64,000 nucleotides of DNA, taken from the NCBI GenBank assembly GCA_045612105.1, contig JAZKYL010000110.1, positions 1 to 64,000 on the forward strand, written 5' to 3'. The notes below the pieces were generated by a model, which was not told where the DNA came from, did not search any database, and saw nothing but the letters and a program-made list of their open reading frames with translations. Below, piece by piece: positions 9,762-17,447 of this stretch (its first letter is position 1; every line of letters starts with the position of its first letter). A program made the position numbers and the translations under genes. The stretch is from SVTX01 sp045612105 (GTDB lineage: Bacteria > Bacillota > Clostridia > Oscillospirales > CAG-272).

Positions 9762-9977
9762 ATGAAACAAATAGGAAATCTGGCAGTAGTTTGTGCAAGA
9801 CAAAAAGATGTGCTGTTACAGCTTCATAACGGTGTGGTATCGGTTCACTACGGTGCAGGTCCAACAAGAGAAACTGCGATAGCAAGATGGGACGATGACG
9901 AAGCTATCCGAGCTATCGTCTATGAATTGAATTTCGGCAAAAGTGTCGAGCAAAGAAAGGAGCGTGAAGTAGCGTGA
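9762..9977 (+). CDS. hypothetical protein, 71 aa
   Basis: This is a small soluble protein, unrecognised. The start is ATG at 9762 behind AAGGAAGGAGTTCTAT; an in-frame extension from 9702 overlaps the PcfJ-like gene and is unlikely. The stop overlaps the GTG of the next gene (GTGA), so the pair is coupled. Confidence 0.65.
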   Translation: MKQIGNLAVVCARQKDVLLQLHNGVVSVHYGAGPTRETAIARWDDDEAIRAIVYELNFGKSVEQRKEREVA

Positions 9978-10333
9978 CGAATGAAAAAGAAAGAGCCAGA
10001 AGACAGGATATTTTGGCTATGGCTAAATGTGTAAGCCAAGCAAGGGCCGGGTGGGAGAAATACGACCTTTCGGATTTTTCCTTGGGCGATGTATCTCGGG
10101 AAGGCATGTTGAATGTTTCGATTGCAGCCTGTCTTTATGACATAGGCTATCGTATGATCCTTCCTGCTGACGTAACCGTTATCGTAGAAAACTGTCGTGT
10201 AACGGGAGTGTTCTCAAATAACGACAATATTGCCGCCGAGGTCATTGACCTTGATGTTCAGGATACCGAAGAGCTTGAACAGCTTACTGCATCTGCGGAC
10301 AAAGTACGACAAACCCAGTATTCAGTCTGGTAA
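9974..10333 (+). CDS. hypothetical protein, 119 aa
   Basis: This is an acidic soluble protein with a basic N-terminus (KERARRQDILAMAK), unrecognised. The start is GTG in a 4-base overlap with the preceding stop, preceded by AAAGGAGCGTGAA. A hairpin follows its stop. Confidence 0.65.
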   Translation: MTNEKERARRQDILAMAKCVSQARAGWEKYDLSDFSLGDVSREGMLNVSIAACLYDIGYRMILPADVTVIVENCRVTGVFSNNDNIAAEVIDLDVQDTEELEQLTASADKVRQTQYSVW

Positions 10334-10339
10334 AAATTT

Positions 10340-10365
10340 GAGGGAGAGGACTTCTCTTCTCCCTC
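10340..10365 (+). terminator. hairpin before the zinc-ribbon gene
   Basis: GAGGGAGA and TCTCCCTC form a perfect 8-bp stem around a 10-base loop, followed by TTAATTC and then the next ribosome site. The T-run is weak, so partial termination or mRNA processing is more likely than a full stop. Confidence 0.5.
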
Positions 10366-10390
10366 TTAATTCAAACGAAAGGAATAGAAA

Positions 10391-11731
10391 ATGGAAGAAT
10401 TAAAAAATGCCTTTTACGAGGTTATGTACAAGTATCAAAAATCCTTCTCAGAGGAAGGAGTTATGGAAAATCTCGTGCAATGGGCAGAGGCTAAATCGGA
10501 GCTTATGAATCTTTTAAGGCTTCATCCCGATTGGAACGAGGACGCAAAGGCTGTCGTAATTGAATTTAAAGAAGGTCGCGGTATAGAGCGTGACGTCGTT
10601 GATGAAATCACTTTTATGATGATGGAAATTGCCATAGATCAGGTTGCACCTCAAAGCTTTGACTACTTTCGTATTGCTTTTGAGGCAGCGGTTAGCGAAT
10701 ACAGCCATACCCTTTCAGAAGGTGCATTAGCTACTATCCGCGAACACGCACAAATCAAATGTGCAACAGGCGAAAAGACAAGTCGTATTATAGGTAAGAT
10801 ATGCCGAAAGTACGGTTTGGATCAGCACGAGCGATACAACAACATATTTGCTCAGCTCTCTGATGCTCTCAATCCCATTCAAATGCCAAGAACGGCGGTG
10901 CTGTCGGTTCATCCCTGTGACTTTCTTGAAATGTCAAGCAAGAGCAACACATGGACTTCCTGCCACAATCTCAATGACGGTTTGTATCAAGGAGGCACTC
11001 TGTCCTATATGATCGACCCCGTCAGTATGATTTTCTTTACGGTGGATCCCGATGTGACCGAATGCTTTTATAGAGCACCGAGAAGAACGAGGCAGATGTT
11101 CTTTTACAAGGATAGCTGTCTCTTCCAGTCAAGGCTCTACCCTAACGGATCTGACGAGTTTGCCGAGCAAAACCGCTCTCTCGTTCACAAGATCCTTGCG
11201 ACCTGTCTAGGTGTACCCAATCTTTGGGTACTGAAAACCAAGCGCGACGATCTTACTTGTATAGAATCTGCTGAAGAAAGTGCTCAATATCCCGACTACG
11301 ACTATCAGGGCAACCTTTCTTTTATCAAAGGGACACCTGAAAAAGCAAAAATGATTATCGGTAAAAAGCCAATATGCGTTTGCTGTGGGCTTCCATTTAA
11401 TGCCCATCGAGGCATCAAATGCGGTTGTTCCGAAATGGTTGTTTGCCAGGATTGTGGGCGAACTATCCCGAGACAGCAGACAAGGTATGTTGAGGATGCA
11501 TTTCACTGTAACGCTTGCCTGCATATCTGTGGCTCCTGCGGTAGGATTTGTCGGGAAACAATGTATCCCGCTTACGATCGCAGCGGCAGATTGATAGAGG
11601 TATGCCCCGAGTGTTATAGCGCTTCTCAGGAACCCTGCTTTGCTTGCAGTGTACGGAACGTCTGCGCCATTATCGGTAATACGCTTTGCCACCACGCTGC
11701 AATTCACCCTGTCGGAACGGAGGTAACGTAA
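10391..11731 (+). CDS. ICE protein with C-terminal zinc ribbons, 446 aa
   Basis: The N-terminal 130 residues are helical. The middle has SVHPCDFLEMSSKSNTWTSC followed by a strand-rich stretch (TLSYMIDPVSMIFFTV). The last 110 residues hold at least five CxxC pairs (CVCC, CQDC, CNAC, CGSC, CPEC, CFAC), which suggests tandem zinc ribbons or a treble-clef array. The central Cys-His block followed by strands loosely recalls the core of the PcfJ-like protein encoded upstream. I cannot name a family. The next gene starts directly at its stop (TAA then ATG). Confidence 0.65.
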   Translation: MEELKNAFYEVMYKYQKSFSEEGVMENLVQWAEAKSELMNLLRLHPDWNEDAKAVVIEFKEGRGIERDVVDEITFMMMEIAIDQVAPQSFDYFRIAFEAAVSEYSHTLSEGALATIREHAQIKCATGEKTSRIIGKICRKYGLDQHERYNNIFAQLSDALNPIQMPRTAVLSVHPCDFLEMSSKSNTWTSCHNLNDGLYQGGTLSYMIDPVSMIFFTVDPDVTECFYRAPRRTRQMFFYKDSCLFQSRLYPNGSDEFAEQNRSLVHKILATCLGVPNLWVLKTKRDDLTCIESAEESAQYPDYDYQGNLSFIKGTPEKAKMIIGKKPICVCCGLPFNAHRGIKCGCSEMVVCQDCGRTIPRQQTRYVEDAFHCNACLHICGSCGRICRETMYPAYDRSGRLIEVCPECYSASQEPCFACSVRNVCAIIGNTLCHHAAIHPVGTEVT

Positions 11732-12757
11732 ATGAACTATGACATAAAAGAATTCAAAAAAATAATCCAAATGGACCAGGCAACCCTAAAAGAATATCTT
11801 GATCTTTATCTGCAAGAAGAGGGGTATTGGACAGTTAACAAGAAGGGTTTTCTTTATGCTGAAGGCAACATCCCCGTACTTTTAGTGGCACACCTTGATA
11901 CCGTACATAACGAGAAAGCTGAGATAATCTGCTTTTCAGAGGATATGCAGTACGTAATGTCACCTCAAGGAATTGGCGGCGACGACCGTTGCGGTGTTTA
12001 TATGATACTGCAACTGATTCGGGACTTCAAGTGCCACATACTGTTTTGCGAGGATGAGGAATGCGGAGGTCGCGGCGCTAATACATTTACGGCATCTAAG
12101 ATAAAGCCGGAAGTTAATTACATTGTTGAAATGGACAGACGCGGAAGTAATGATGCTGTGTTCTACCGTTGCGACAATCCCGAGTTCACTGACTTTGTTC
12201 TCGGCTTCGGTTTTCAAGAGAATCACGGAAGCTTTAGTGATATTTCGGTGATTGCTCCCTATCTCAATACTGCAGCGGTCAATATCAGCGCAGGATACCA
12301 TAACGAGCACCGGACACACGAGTACATTGATATGCTCGCTGTTGAAAACAACATTCGCCGAATAGGTGAAATGATTATGGCTGACAGCGAACACTTCGAA
12401 TATATCAAGCGTACTCGCGATGACCGACAGTTATCTATGTTCGGTGATTGGGGATGGAGACCTACGGGTTTATCTTTTGACTCTGCCGAAAGCAAACGAA
12501 CAATGCTGATGAAGCTCCCCGAGGGATGTCACCTCGTTACCAATGGGTGTGAGATCGAAGGAGGATCCCGATACTACATAGACCGCGAGAACAAAGTCTA
12601 TATTTATCTGGACGAGCTTAATGCCGCCGTGGAGTCAGAGCATACTTTCGCATGTGACGATAACGGTGAGCAAATACGGTTTATGATTAACCGAGCAAAA
12701 AAGTATTCCGTCATTACAATGGAAGAAGCGCTTGAACGGCTGGCATTGGTACACTGA
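11732..12757 (+). CDS. M20/M28-like zinc metallopeptidase
   Basis: The protein carries an ordered set of metal ligands typical of co-catalytic zinc peptidases. H54 and D56 are in VAHLDTVH, an Asp pair is in GIGGDDRCGVY (about 84-85), acidic residues are in FCEDEECGGRG (about 107-110), D135 is in VEMDRRG, and a late His cluster is in SAGYHNEHRTHEYID. There is no signal peptide, so it acts in the cytoplasm. The C-terminal 110 residues are extra. The last gene of the plus-strand operon, it abuts the previous stop and has CGGAGGTAACGTAA before the ATG. Substrate unknown; an aminopeptidase or amidohydrolase is the reasonable guess. Confidence 0.82.
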   Translation: MNYDIKEFKKIIQMDQATLKEYLDLYLQEEGYWTVNKKGFLYAEGNIPVLLVAHLDTVHNEKAEIICFSEDMQYVMSPQGIGGDDRCGVYMILQLIRDFKCHILFCEDEECGGRGANTFTASKIKPEVNYIVEMDRRGSNDAVFYRCDNPEFTDFVLGFGFQENHGSFSDISVIAPYLNTAAVNISAGYHNEHRTHEYIDMLAVENNIRRIGEMIMADSEHFEYIKRTRDDRQLSMFGDWGWRPTGLSFDSAESKRTMLMKLPEGCHLVTNGCEIEGGSRYYIDRENKVYIYLDELNAAVESEHTFACDDNGEQIRFMINRAKKYSVITMEEALERLALVH

Positions 12758-12864
12758 CGAGTATATAAGTCTCGCAGAAAAAGCAATCTTTGTATACGCT
12801 TTCAAGCTCGGCTCAAGGCTCACCCATGAGACTTTGTGCAATAACACAGACTTAGTATAAGTCG

Positions 12865-12900
12865 GGCGGGGGCATCAAATTGATGCTCCCGCCATTTTTT
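12865..12900 (+). terminator. intrinsic terminator of the plus-strand operon
   Basis: GGCGGGGGCATCA pairs with TGATGCTCCCGCC (13 bp, one wobble) over a 3-base loop and is followed by ATTTTTT. It closes the plus-strand module and separates it from the convergent sigma/HTH operon. Confidence 0.92.
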
Positions 12901-13084
12901 ATATGCTAAATGCTTTTATACAACGTATGAACTTACAACATAGCTCTTGATATAGATCTTCATCAAACACACCGTCAACTATCGACTCCTTTGATAATAA
13001 TGGGCTATACATTTCAAGCAATATTTCCTGTGCTTCGTTCTCTCCTCTTTTCGCTCTGATAATCAATTCCTTAAAATCCTTCAT
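12899..13084 (-). CDS. small HTH protein, Tn916 Orf8-like
   Basis: This 61-residue protein (MKDFKELIIRAKRGENEAQE at its start, acidic middle, Cys-containing tail) looks like the HTH_16 family typified by Orf8 of Tn916. Start chosen at 13084 with GGAGGGAACTGAT upstream, two bases from the sigma gene's stop. It pairs with the sigma-like protein in one operon. In Tn916-type elements such pairs are linked to control of excision and transfer genes; that role here is inference. Confidence 0.72.
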   Translation of the reverse strand: MKDFKELIIRAKRGENEAQEILLEMYSPLLSKESIVDGVFDEDLYQELCCKFIRCIKAFSI

Positions 13085-13085
13085 A

Positions 13086-13472
13086 TCAGTTCCCTCCAAG
13101 TATATTTCTAAGTTTAGCGGTTGTTCTATAATAGATTGCGGCAACGCCCTTGTATTTCAGTCCGAGCTTGCCCGCAATTTCTTCAAAGCTTTTTTCCTCA
13201 AGTACTCTGGCAATTAAAACATAGCGCTCACGTTCGTCGAGTTGTTGTAATGCGTATGCCAAAGAATCGGTGTCACATAATTCTGTTACAAAATCATTGC
13301 TATCTACAATTGAAACAAATTTTTCATCATCCATTTCATATGTATGTTGTGCCCTGCTTTTTTCTTTTCTGAGGTAATCAATGCGAGCTCTACTTATAGA
13401 CGTAGTGATAAATGCTGTAAAACGGTTTTGTAATTTTTCTTGCTCTGTAAAGCCATTATTTCTGTTAATCAT
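13086..13472 (-). CDS. sigma-70-like regulator, Tn916 Orf7-like
   Basis: This 128-residue protein has a region-2-like N-terminal part (FTAFITTSISRARIDYLRKE) and a clear region 4 helix-turn-helix (LDERERYVLIARVLEEKS, then FEEIAGKLGLKYKGVAAIYY). Start is ATG at 13472 with TTGGAGGAAACT. It is co-transcribed with the small HTH gene. A minimal sigma factor of this kind most likely reprogrammes RNA polymerase for ICE promoters. Confidence 0.82.
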   Translation of the reverse strand: MINRNNGFTEQEKLQNRFTAFITTSISRARIDYLRKEKSRAQHTYEMDDEKFVSIVDSNDFVTELCDTDSLAYALQQLDERERYVLIARVLEEKSFEEIAGKLGLKYKGVAAIYYRTTAKLRNILGGN

Positions 13473-13485
13473 AGTTTCCTCCAAG

Positions 13486-13590
13486 TTACAATTTTGAAAT
13501 TTTGTTTTTGATTTCAAAATAACTTGATGGAGGTCCGCGAATGGCACTTATTATTATTGCGGCACTATATGTTAAGCGTTTTTCTTTCAT
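13486..13590 (-). CDS. possible 34-aa leader peptide of the sigma operon
   Basis: ATG at 13590 opens a 34-codon frame (starts MKEKRLTYSAA, basic tail) that ends 13 bases before the sigma gene. The ATG abuts a perfect stem (TTGGAGCC/GGCTCCAA, 13591-13621), and the only ribosome site (GGAGAAAG) is in its loop. This looks like a leader peptide with structure-controlled initiation. Longer in-frame upstream starts would read through the upstream terminator and are less likely. Confidence 0.4.
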   Translation of the reverse strand: MKEKRLTYSAAIIISAIRGPPSSYFEIKNKISKL

Positions 13591-13621
13591 TTGGAGCCCT
13601 TTCTCCAAGTGGGGGCTCCAA
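13591..13621 (-). promoter_or_regulatory. hairpin holding the leader-peptide ribosome site
   Basis: A perfect 8-bp inverted repeat encloses a 15-base loop with GGAGAAAG. On the minus strand it sits directly before the ATG at 13590. It could present or mask the ribosome site for the leader peptide upstream of the sigma gene. Confidence 0.5.
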
Positions 13622-13673
13622 AATAAAAAACGGAGCCAATAGGTTGCATAAAAAATGCAACTTATCGACCCCG
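13621..13673 (-). terminator. strong intrinsic terminator/attenuator upstream of the sigma operon
   Basis: On the minus strand CGGGGTCGATAAGTTGCAT pairs with ATGCAACCTATTGGCTCCG (19 positions, three G-T wobbles, one mismatch, 5-base loop), followed by TTTTTTATTTT. Because I see no good promoter between it and the leader peptide, it probably attenuates read-through from the LexA side into the sigma/HTH operon. Confidence 0.8.
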
Positions 13674-13716
13674 CTTGGTCCTTCATTGATGCCACTTCAT
13701 CAATGGTTTTCTATAT

Positions 13717-13923
13717 TTAATTTATTGTAGTGAAATCCGATGCTACGCTTTTCTTTACCGAGAGTATTTTAAGTTCACCTTTTACTTTCTTAATCTCCGC
13801 ATCAAATCCAGCGTTTGTTATGTTTTGAATAATCCTATATACTCTGCACGCTTCTGCCATTTCTGCTGTTTTCTTTATATCCGTTTCATGTTGACAGCAA
13901 TAGCAAGTACTATATTTCTCCAT
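13717..13923 (-). CDS. hypothetical protein, 68 aa
   Basis: This is a small soluble protein with an N-terminal Cys-rich motif (CYCCQHE) and a helical body. The start at 13923 has a perfect ATAGGAGGATTTT. Unrecognised. It lies between two hairpin-rich leaders in the control module. Confidence 0.65.
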   Translation of the reverse strand: MEKYSTCYCCQHETDIKKTAEMAEACRVYRIIQNITNAGFDAEIKKVKGELKILSVKKSVASDFTTIN

Positions 13924-13948
13924 AAAATCCTCCTATAAAACAAAATAA

Positions 13949-13991
13949 CCGGGAAAGCCTGCGGTCATATTTATCCGCAGAACTCTCCCGG
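13949..13991 (-). terminator. forked hairpin before the 68-aa gene
   Basis: On the minus strand CCGGGA/TCCCGG and an inner CTGCGG/CCGCAG form a two-tier stem, followed by TTATTTTGTTTT and then the ribosome site. Two further short inverted repeats lie upstream (AACTCA/TGAGTT around 13994-14022; GTGAG/CTCAC around 14049-14061). The roughly 130-base gap between genes is thus a structured leader, probably an attenuator. Confidence 0.6.
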
Positions 13992-14073
13992 CTCAACTCA
14001 CTTGGTTTAGCTCGTATTGAGTTATCATTAAATTATCCTCGTATACGGTGAGAACCTCACTCGGATTCTCTAC

Positions 14074-14265
14074 TCATCGGTACGATTCGTCATAGTGCTT
14101 TCTTTGCAATGTCTGATAAACTAATGAAAGAAATACATCCAGTGTCATTACTTCATAAATTTGAGTTTTCGGCTTCTTGAACTTCAAGTAAACCACTCCA
14201 TCCTCCGCATAAACCTCTGTAATAGCTATATGCGCTTCGGGGGTATACACCATATAGTTTTCCAT
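14074..14265 (-). CDS. hypothetical protein, 63 aa
   Basis: This is a small, strand-rich protein (HIAITEVYAEDGVVYLKFKK). The start chosen is the ATG at 14265 behind AGAGAGGTTAAT; a GTG at 14301 overlapping the LexA-like stop is possible. It is co-transcribed with and just downstream of the repressor gene. Function unknown. Confidence 0.6.
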   Translation of the reverse strand: MENYMVYTPEAHIAITEVYAEDGVVYLKFKKPKTQIYEVMTLDVFLSLVYQTLQRKHYDESYR

Positions 14266-14297
14266 ATTAACCTCTCTTACTTGGTAGCATTTACTTA

Positions 14298-14948
14298 TCA
14301 CTCGAATTCGTCACATACCGGTGCGTGTATAACATAGTCCACAACCCCGAATATAGACCAATCGGATTCGGGATAAACATCATACTTACGCTTCCCGTTC
14401 TCATTCACCTCGTCATTGGCAGCCCGCAAATAATATTTACCGTTCTTCTCAGCAAGAATCTTACAGGTGCTTTCGCCATCATCGAGCATCGCTATAACCG
14501 TGTCACCAAGCTTTGCTGTGGGTTGTTTCCTTACAACGAGAAAATCTCCGTCAAAAATTCCTCTCTTAATCATGCTGGGACCGGTTGCATGTAGAATGAT
14601 ATGATCAGCGCATCCAAATATAGCATCAGGGAGAGCGACGGTTGCCTCGATATCCTCGATTGCAGGAGAAGGCTGTCCGCAAGGTACCGCACCGCAAATA
14701 TAGCAATTGTGCTTACCGTTTACAGATAAACGATTCGGGAGCTTGATACTGCTCCAACCGCTTTCGTTTGACGACTCAATCATGTGGCGTTGTTTAAGTC
14801 GTGCAACATCGGCAGCAACGGTACCAAGTGACGTATATCCGCACTCCTTCTGTATCTGTCTGTATGTCGGTGTTTTGCTGTTCTCCTTCTGATATTCCAA
14901 AATATACTTAAGCGTTTTTTGAAGTCTGTCTTCATTCACGTTACGCAT
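14298..14948 (-). CDS. LexA-like S24 repressor
   Basis: The 216-residue protein has a LexA winged-helix N-terminus (residues about 8-65, TPTYRQIQKECGYTSLGTVA) and a C-terminal S24 peptidase latch. The predicted cleavage site is C90-G91 in AVPCGQP; the catalytic Ser is S125 in GPSMIKRG and Lys is K163 in STCKIL. DNA damage and RecA would trigger self-cleavage, as in LexA and ICE/phage repressors. It is the first gene of a minus-strand unit with a consensus promoter and an inverted repeat between -10 and ATG, so autorepression is likely. It may couple ICE induction to the SOS response. Confidence 0.9.
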   Translation of the reverse strand: MRNVNEDRLQKTLKYILEYQKENSKTPTYRQIQKECGYTSLGTVAADVARLKQRHMIESSNESGWSSIKLPNRLSVNGKHNCYICGAVPCGQPSPAIEDIEATVALPDAIFGCADHIILHATGPSMIKRGIFDGDFLVVRKQPTAKLGDTVIAMLDDGESTCKILAEKNGKYYLRAANDEVNENGKRKYDVYPESDWSIFGVVDYVIHAPVCDEFE

Positions 14949-14968
14949 TTGGATTCACCTCCGTTTGC

Positions 14969-15017
14969 TGAACATTAAGTTCATTTATATTATACAATAA
15001 GCAACTACCTTTGTCAA
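14969..15017 (-). promoter_or_regulatory. promoter and operator of the LexA-like gene
   Basis: The minus strand reads TTGACA, 17 bases, TATAAT (15017-14989). Just downstream is TGAACTTAATGTTCA (14969-14983), a 5-bp inverted repeat with a 5-bp spacer close to the GAAC-N4-GTTC box of Gram-positive LexA. The position over the transcription start fits autorepression. Confidence 0.82.
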
Positions 15018-15030
15018 TCGGGTTTTATAA

Positions 15031-15062
15031 AATGAGGTGCGGAACTTTTTCCGCACCTCATT
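15031..15062 (-). terminator. terminator after the WYL gene
   Basis: AATGAGGTGCGGAA and TTCCGCACCTCATT form a perfect 14-bp stem with a 4-base loop; the minus-strand exit is TTATAAAA and the plus-strand exit is GCTTTTTT. It insulates the WYL gene from the LexA promoter. Confidence 0.85.
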
Positions 15063-15073
15063 GCTTTTTTCAC

Positions 15074-16033
15074 TTATTTTGCGTAGATATTTACGGCATC
15101 CTGAAACTCCGATTTGACCCATTTGGGAGCCAAAATCTCCATTTTCCCTCTTGATGCAAACACCCAGCCGTAAAAGTTGCCTGACAAATTGACATCAACG
15201 ATAGCTTTGAAATGATTGTTATCCACGGTCTCCGTCTTAACATCAATTCCGAACTTATCCACAATGCTGCCCATCAATTTGTTTTCACAAAGCAATTCCA
15301 CCTCACAGGTTTCACCGTTCATCATTGAGAACTCTCTCTCGAAGAAATCCGACATATCCAAACATTCGCGAATATCTGTTCCCTGCTCTTCGGTCATTTC
15401 AAACTCGCACATACGATCTAAACGGAACTTTGAAAAGCCTTCCTTGTCTTTGTATGCGCCAATGACATAATACATATCGTTGTTCCAAACGAGAGCACAT
15501 GGAGAAAGCATATACGTATATCCGTCATACCGCAAAACCTTTTCCTTGCTTGCGTTATATTCATAGTATTTGAACTTGATCTTTTTATTGTCGATTATGG
15601 CTTGGTGAATCATATTCACACATTCCATAATGCCGTCATTGTCAGTCTTAGCCCTACTCTCGATATACAGATGGCGTTTTAGTATCTCTCCCTTATGAGA
15701 ACCGACAAGCTCTGCAAGCTTTACTATAAGCTCCAAGCTCTGCTTTTCCGAGATGAACCTACTCGATTGAACGGCATCTACAAGAAGCTTTACTTCGGCA
15801 AGGCTAAACGTGCGCTCGCGCATAAAATATTGATTTTGTGTACTGCGAACACAGAATATATCATACCCTACTTCTTGAAGCTCCTTGATACAGTCGCTTA
15901 TCGTCTCGCGATTAGCATCAAGATCATACTGCCTAAGATACTCATTTATATTCGCAATCGTGACACGGTGGTTTTCATCGGTTTGTTCTGTTAAATACTT
16001 CAGAACGAAAAGCGAACGCTTATTGTTTTTCAT
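15074..16033 (-). CDS. WYL-domain transcriptional regulator
   Basis: This 319-residue protein has an N-terminal winged helix (residues about 5-70, HRVTIANINEYLRQYDLDAN) and a central WYL domain (about 145-215) with KKIKFKYYEYNASKEK, LSPCALVWNNDMYYVIGAY and FRLDRM. The C-terminal part is a WCX-like domain. WYL regulators sense nucleic acids or nucleotides and often control mobile elements and defence genes. It is monocistronic with its own terminator and borders the 1.4-kb scar, so it may control backbone or cargo genes. Confidence 0.85.
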   Translation of the reverse strand: MKNNKRSLFVLKYLTEQTDENHRVTIANINEYLRQYDLDANRETISDCIKELQEVGYDIFCVRSTQNQYFMRERTFSLAEVKLLVDAVQSSRFISEKQSLELIVKLAELVGSHKGEILKRHLYIESRAKTDNDGIMECVNMIHQAIIDNKKIKFKYYEYNASKEKVLRYDGYTYMLSPCALVWNNDMYYVIGAYKDKEGFSKFRLDRMCEFEMTEEQGTDIRECLDMSDFFEREFSMMNGETCEVELLCENKLMGSIVDKFGIDVKTETVDNNHFKAIVDVNLSGNFYGWVFASRGKMEILAPKWVKSEFQDAVNIYAK

Positions 16034-16398
16034 ATTTCACTCTTTCTGTGAATCAAATATTCAACTTACTATTTGTTACTCAACCGCTCCCGCATTTTTC
16101 AGCAAATTCCATTTTAGACATAGACCCACTATAACTTATGTCATACCGTTTCTCTATTGACCGCATTTCGTTCGCAAAAAGCATTGGGCATATTTACTTG
16201 TTTCAAACACAAATGCTTGCGTTTTCAGGTGGGAAATTGATAAGTTCTTGATTTATCTCCATATCAATCCCAATTCTGATGCTAAAATAATATTATATTT
16301 TTGAATACAAATATTTAACTTTTTTATTTGTGAATTAATATTACTAAAAACCAATATGCTATCCTTTGCTAAAAATAGCGTATCCTTATATGATATAT

Positions 16399-16548
16399 TT
16401 ATTTTATTTTCCAAAAAAGTCTAAAATATCTATTCCCATATTTTTCAGCTGACACCTCAAAAATATAGTTGACATTAGAAGGGCATTCCCAACATCTACT
16501 GCATTTGTTTTTCCCTACACTAATTTGATAATCAAAATCAATTAACAC
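16399..16548 (-). CDS. possible small Cys-rich ORF, about 49 aa
   Basis: The frame reads VLIDFDYQISVGKNKCSRCW and then ECPSNV, an aromatic-rich C-terminus and a stop, with a CxxCxxC motif. It lacks a well-placed canonical start: GGGAG lies 16 bases before the GTG at 16548, nearer an ATT. The promoter-like 16592-16620 lies upstream. It could be a real small protein or a decayed gene. Confidence 0.25.
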   Translation of the reverse strand: MLIDFDYQISVGKNKCSRCWECPSNVNYIFEVSAEKYGNRYFRLFWKIK

Positions 16549-16591
16549 TTTACTAATACTTTTCCACTCCCTTTTTTCTTAAATCATTATT

Positions 16592-16620
16592 ATGATACCA
16601 TATATTTTGTTCTTTGTCAA
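16592..16620 (-). promoter_or_regulatory. possible sigma-A promoter
   Basis: TTGACA, 17 bases, TATCAT on the minus strand, pointing at the small Cys ORF. No operator was identified. Confidence 0.4.
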
Positions 16621-17055
16621 TGCACAACTTCGCCGCCGGTGGGGACGATTTCCGCCGACTGCACTGTTCAACCTAGTACGACAAGGATGTTAAACTTCAT
16701 ACGACCAGTTTTTTCATTTTTGGGGCTATATTCAACGGATAGCAGAATGGGCAAATTAAACTAACGTGGATTTCAAAAACAACTTTCATTTTCGTATTCG
16801 AAAACTCTTTTTCTTGCCATCCTCCCCAAGCAAGTCCTACCCACGATGCAAAATGACCTTTATTTGTGAATTGCTTCATTTAATTTCCTGTCCCGGTTAT
16901 GATTCATTTCGCACTTCTTCTTGCAATGATCGGTCCACTAAAGGAACCTTGATCAGTCCGTCTCTCGGATTTGTTAAATACCAATCCCCTTACAAAGTTC
17001 TCTGCTCCTTTATTTTATCATATTATACTCAATTTGTATACCTTGTTTCATCATT

Positions 17056-17172
17056 GTGGTGATTAATGGTAATAACCGTTTGTCTCCAATACCTAAATTG
17101 GAAGATTTGATTCAACCTCTTAGTGATGTTTTAAGGGATACACAAAAAAGCAAACAAAAAACCTCGATTTAA
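17056..17172 (+). pseudogene. unassigned gene fragment
   Basis: A 38-codon frame (NGNNRLSPIPKLEDLIQPLS, then a Lys/Gln-rich tail) resembles the C-terminal end of a protein but has no ribosome site and no upstream continuation. I read it as a remnant; the parent family is unknown. Confidence 0.3.
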
Positions 17173-17249
17173 GGCAAAAAAGTGAATATCAAAGAATGGC
17201 ATGCAAAATTAGCGGTAAAATAATACCAGCCGAATAGGCCACCTAACTG

Positions 17250-17288
17250 CAAAACACCACGGAAGGCAATCCGTGGTGTTTTGCTTTT
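17250..17288. terminator. intrinsic terminator hairpin
   Basis: CAAAACACCACGGA and TCCGTGGTGTTTTG form a perfect 14-bp stem with a 6-base loop. The plus-strand exit is CTTTTC; the minus-strand exit is less T-rich. It may end transcripts from the remnant side, or from the DUF2971 gene 160 bases away. Confidence 0.75.
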
Positions 17289-17447
17289 CATTTTTTCATA
17301 TGACGCAAATAACGCATCGCTGTAAACAAATAAAAAATGATTATGTAACGAAATGACACAGTTTAGATTTGTTTAGGTCTATATTCGAGCCATTCACAAG
17401 CAGGTCATTCGTTGTATTAGGGACTGCCTAAAACAACATTACAATTG

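Larger units (their letters stand above)
16034..17447. other. A+T-rich junction with remnants, no full gene
   Basis: No complete gene of normal size is visible. The segment holds a possible minus-strand promoter and small Cys ORF (16399-16620), a short G+C-rich patch around 16622-16690, a plus-strand gene fragment (17056-17172) and a terminator hairpin (17250-17288). It separates the ICE control module from the cargo island, and looks like decayed sequence left at an insertion junction. Confidence 0.6.

Noticed and set aside
16697..16879. 60-codon minus-strand frame in the junction region
   Set aside because: No ribosome site and no recognisable family; kept only as part of the remnant region.
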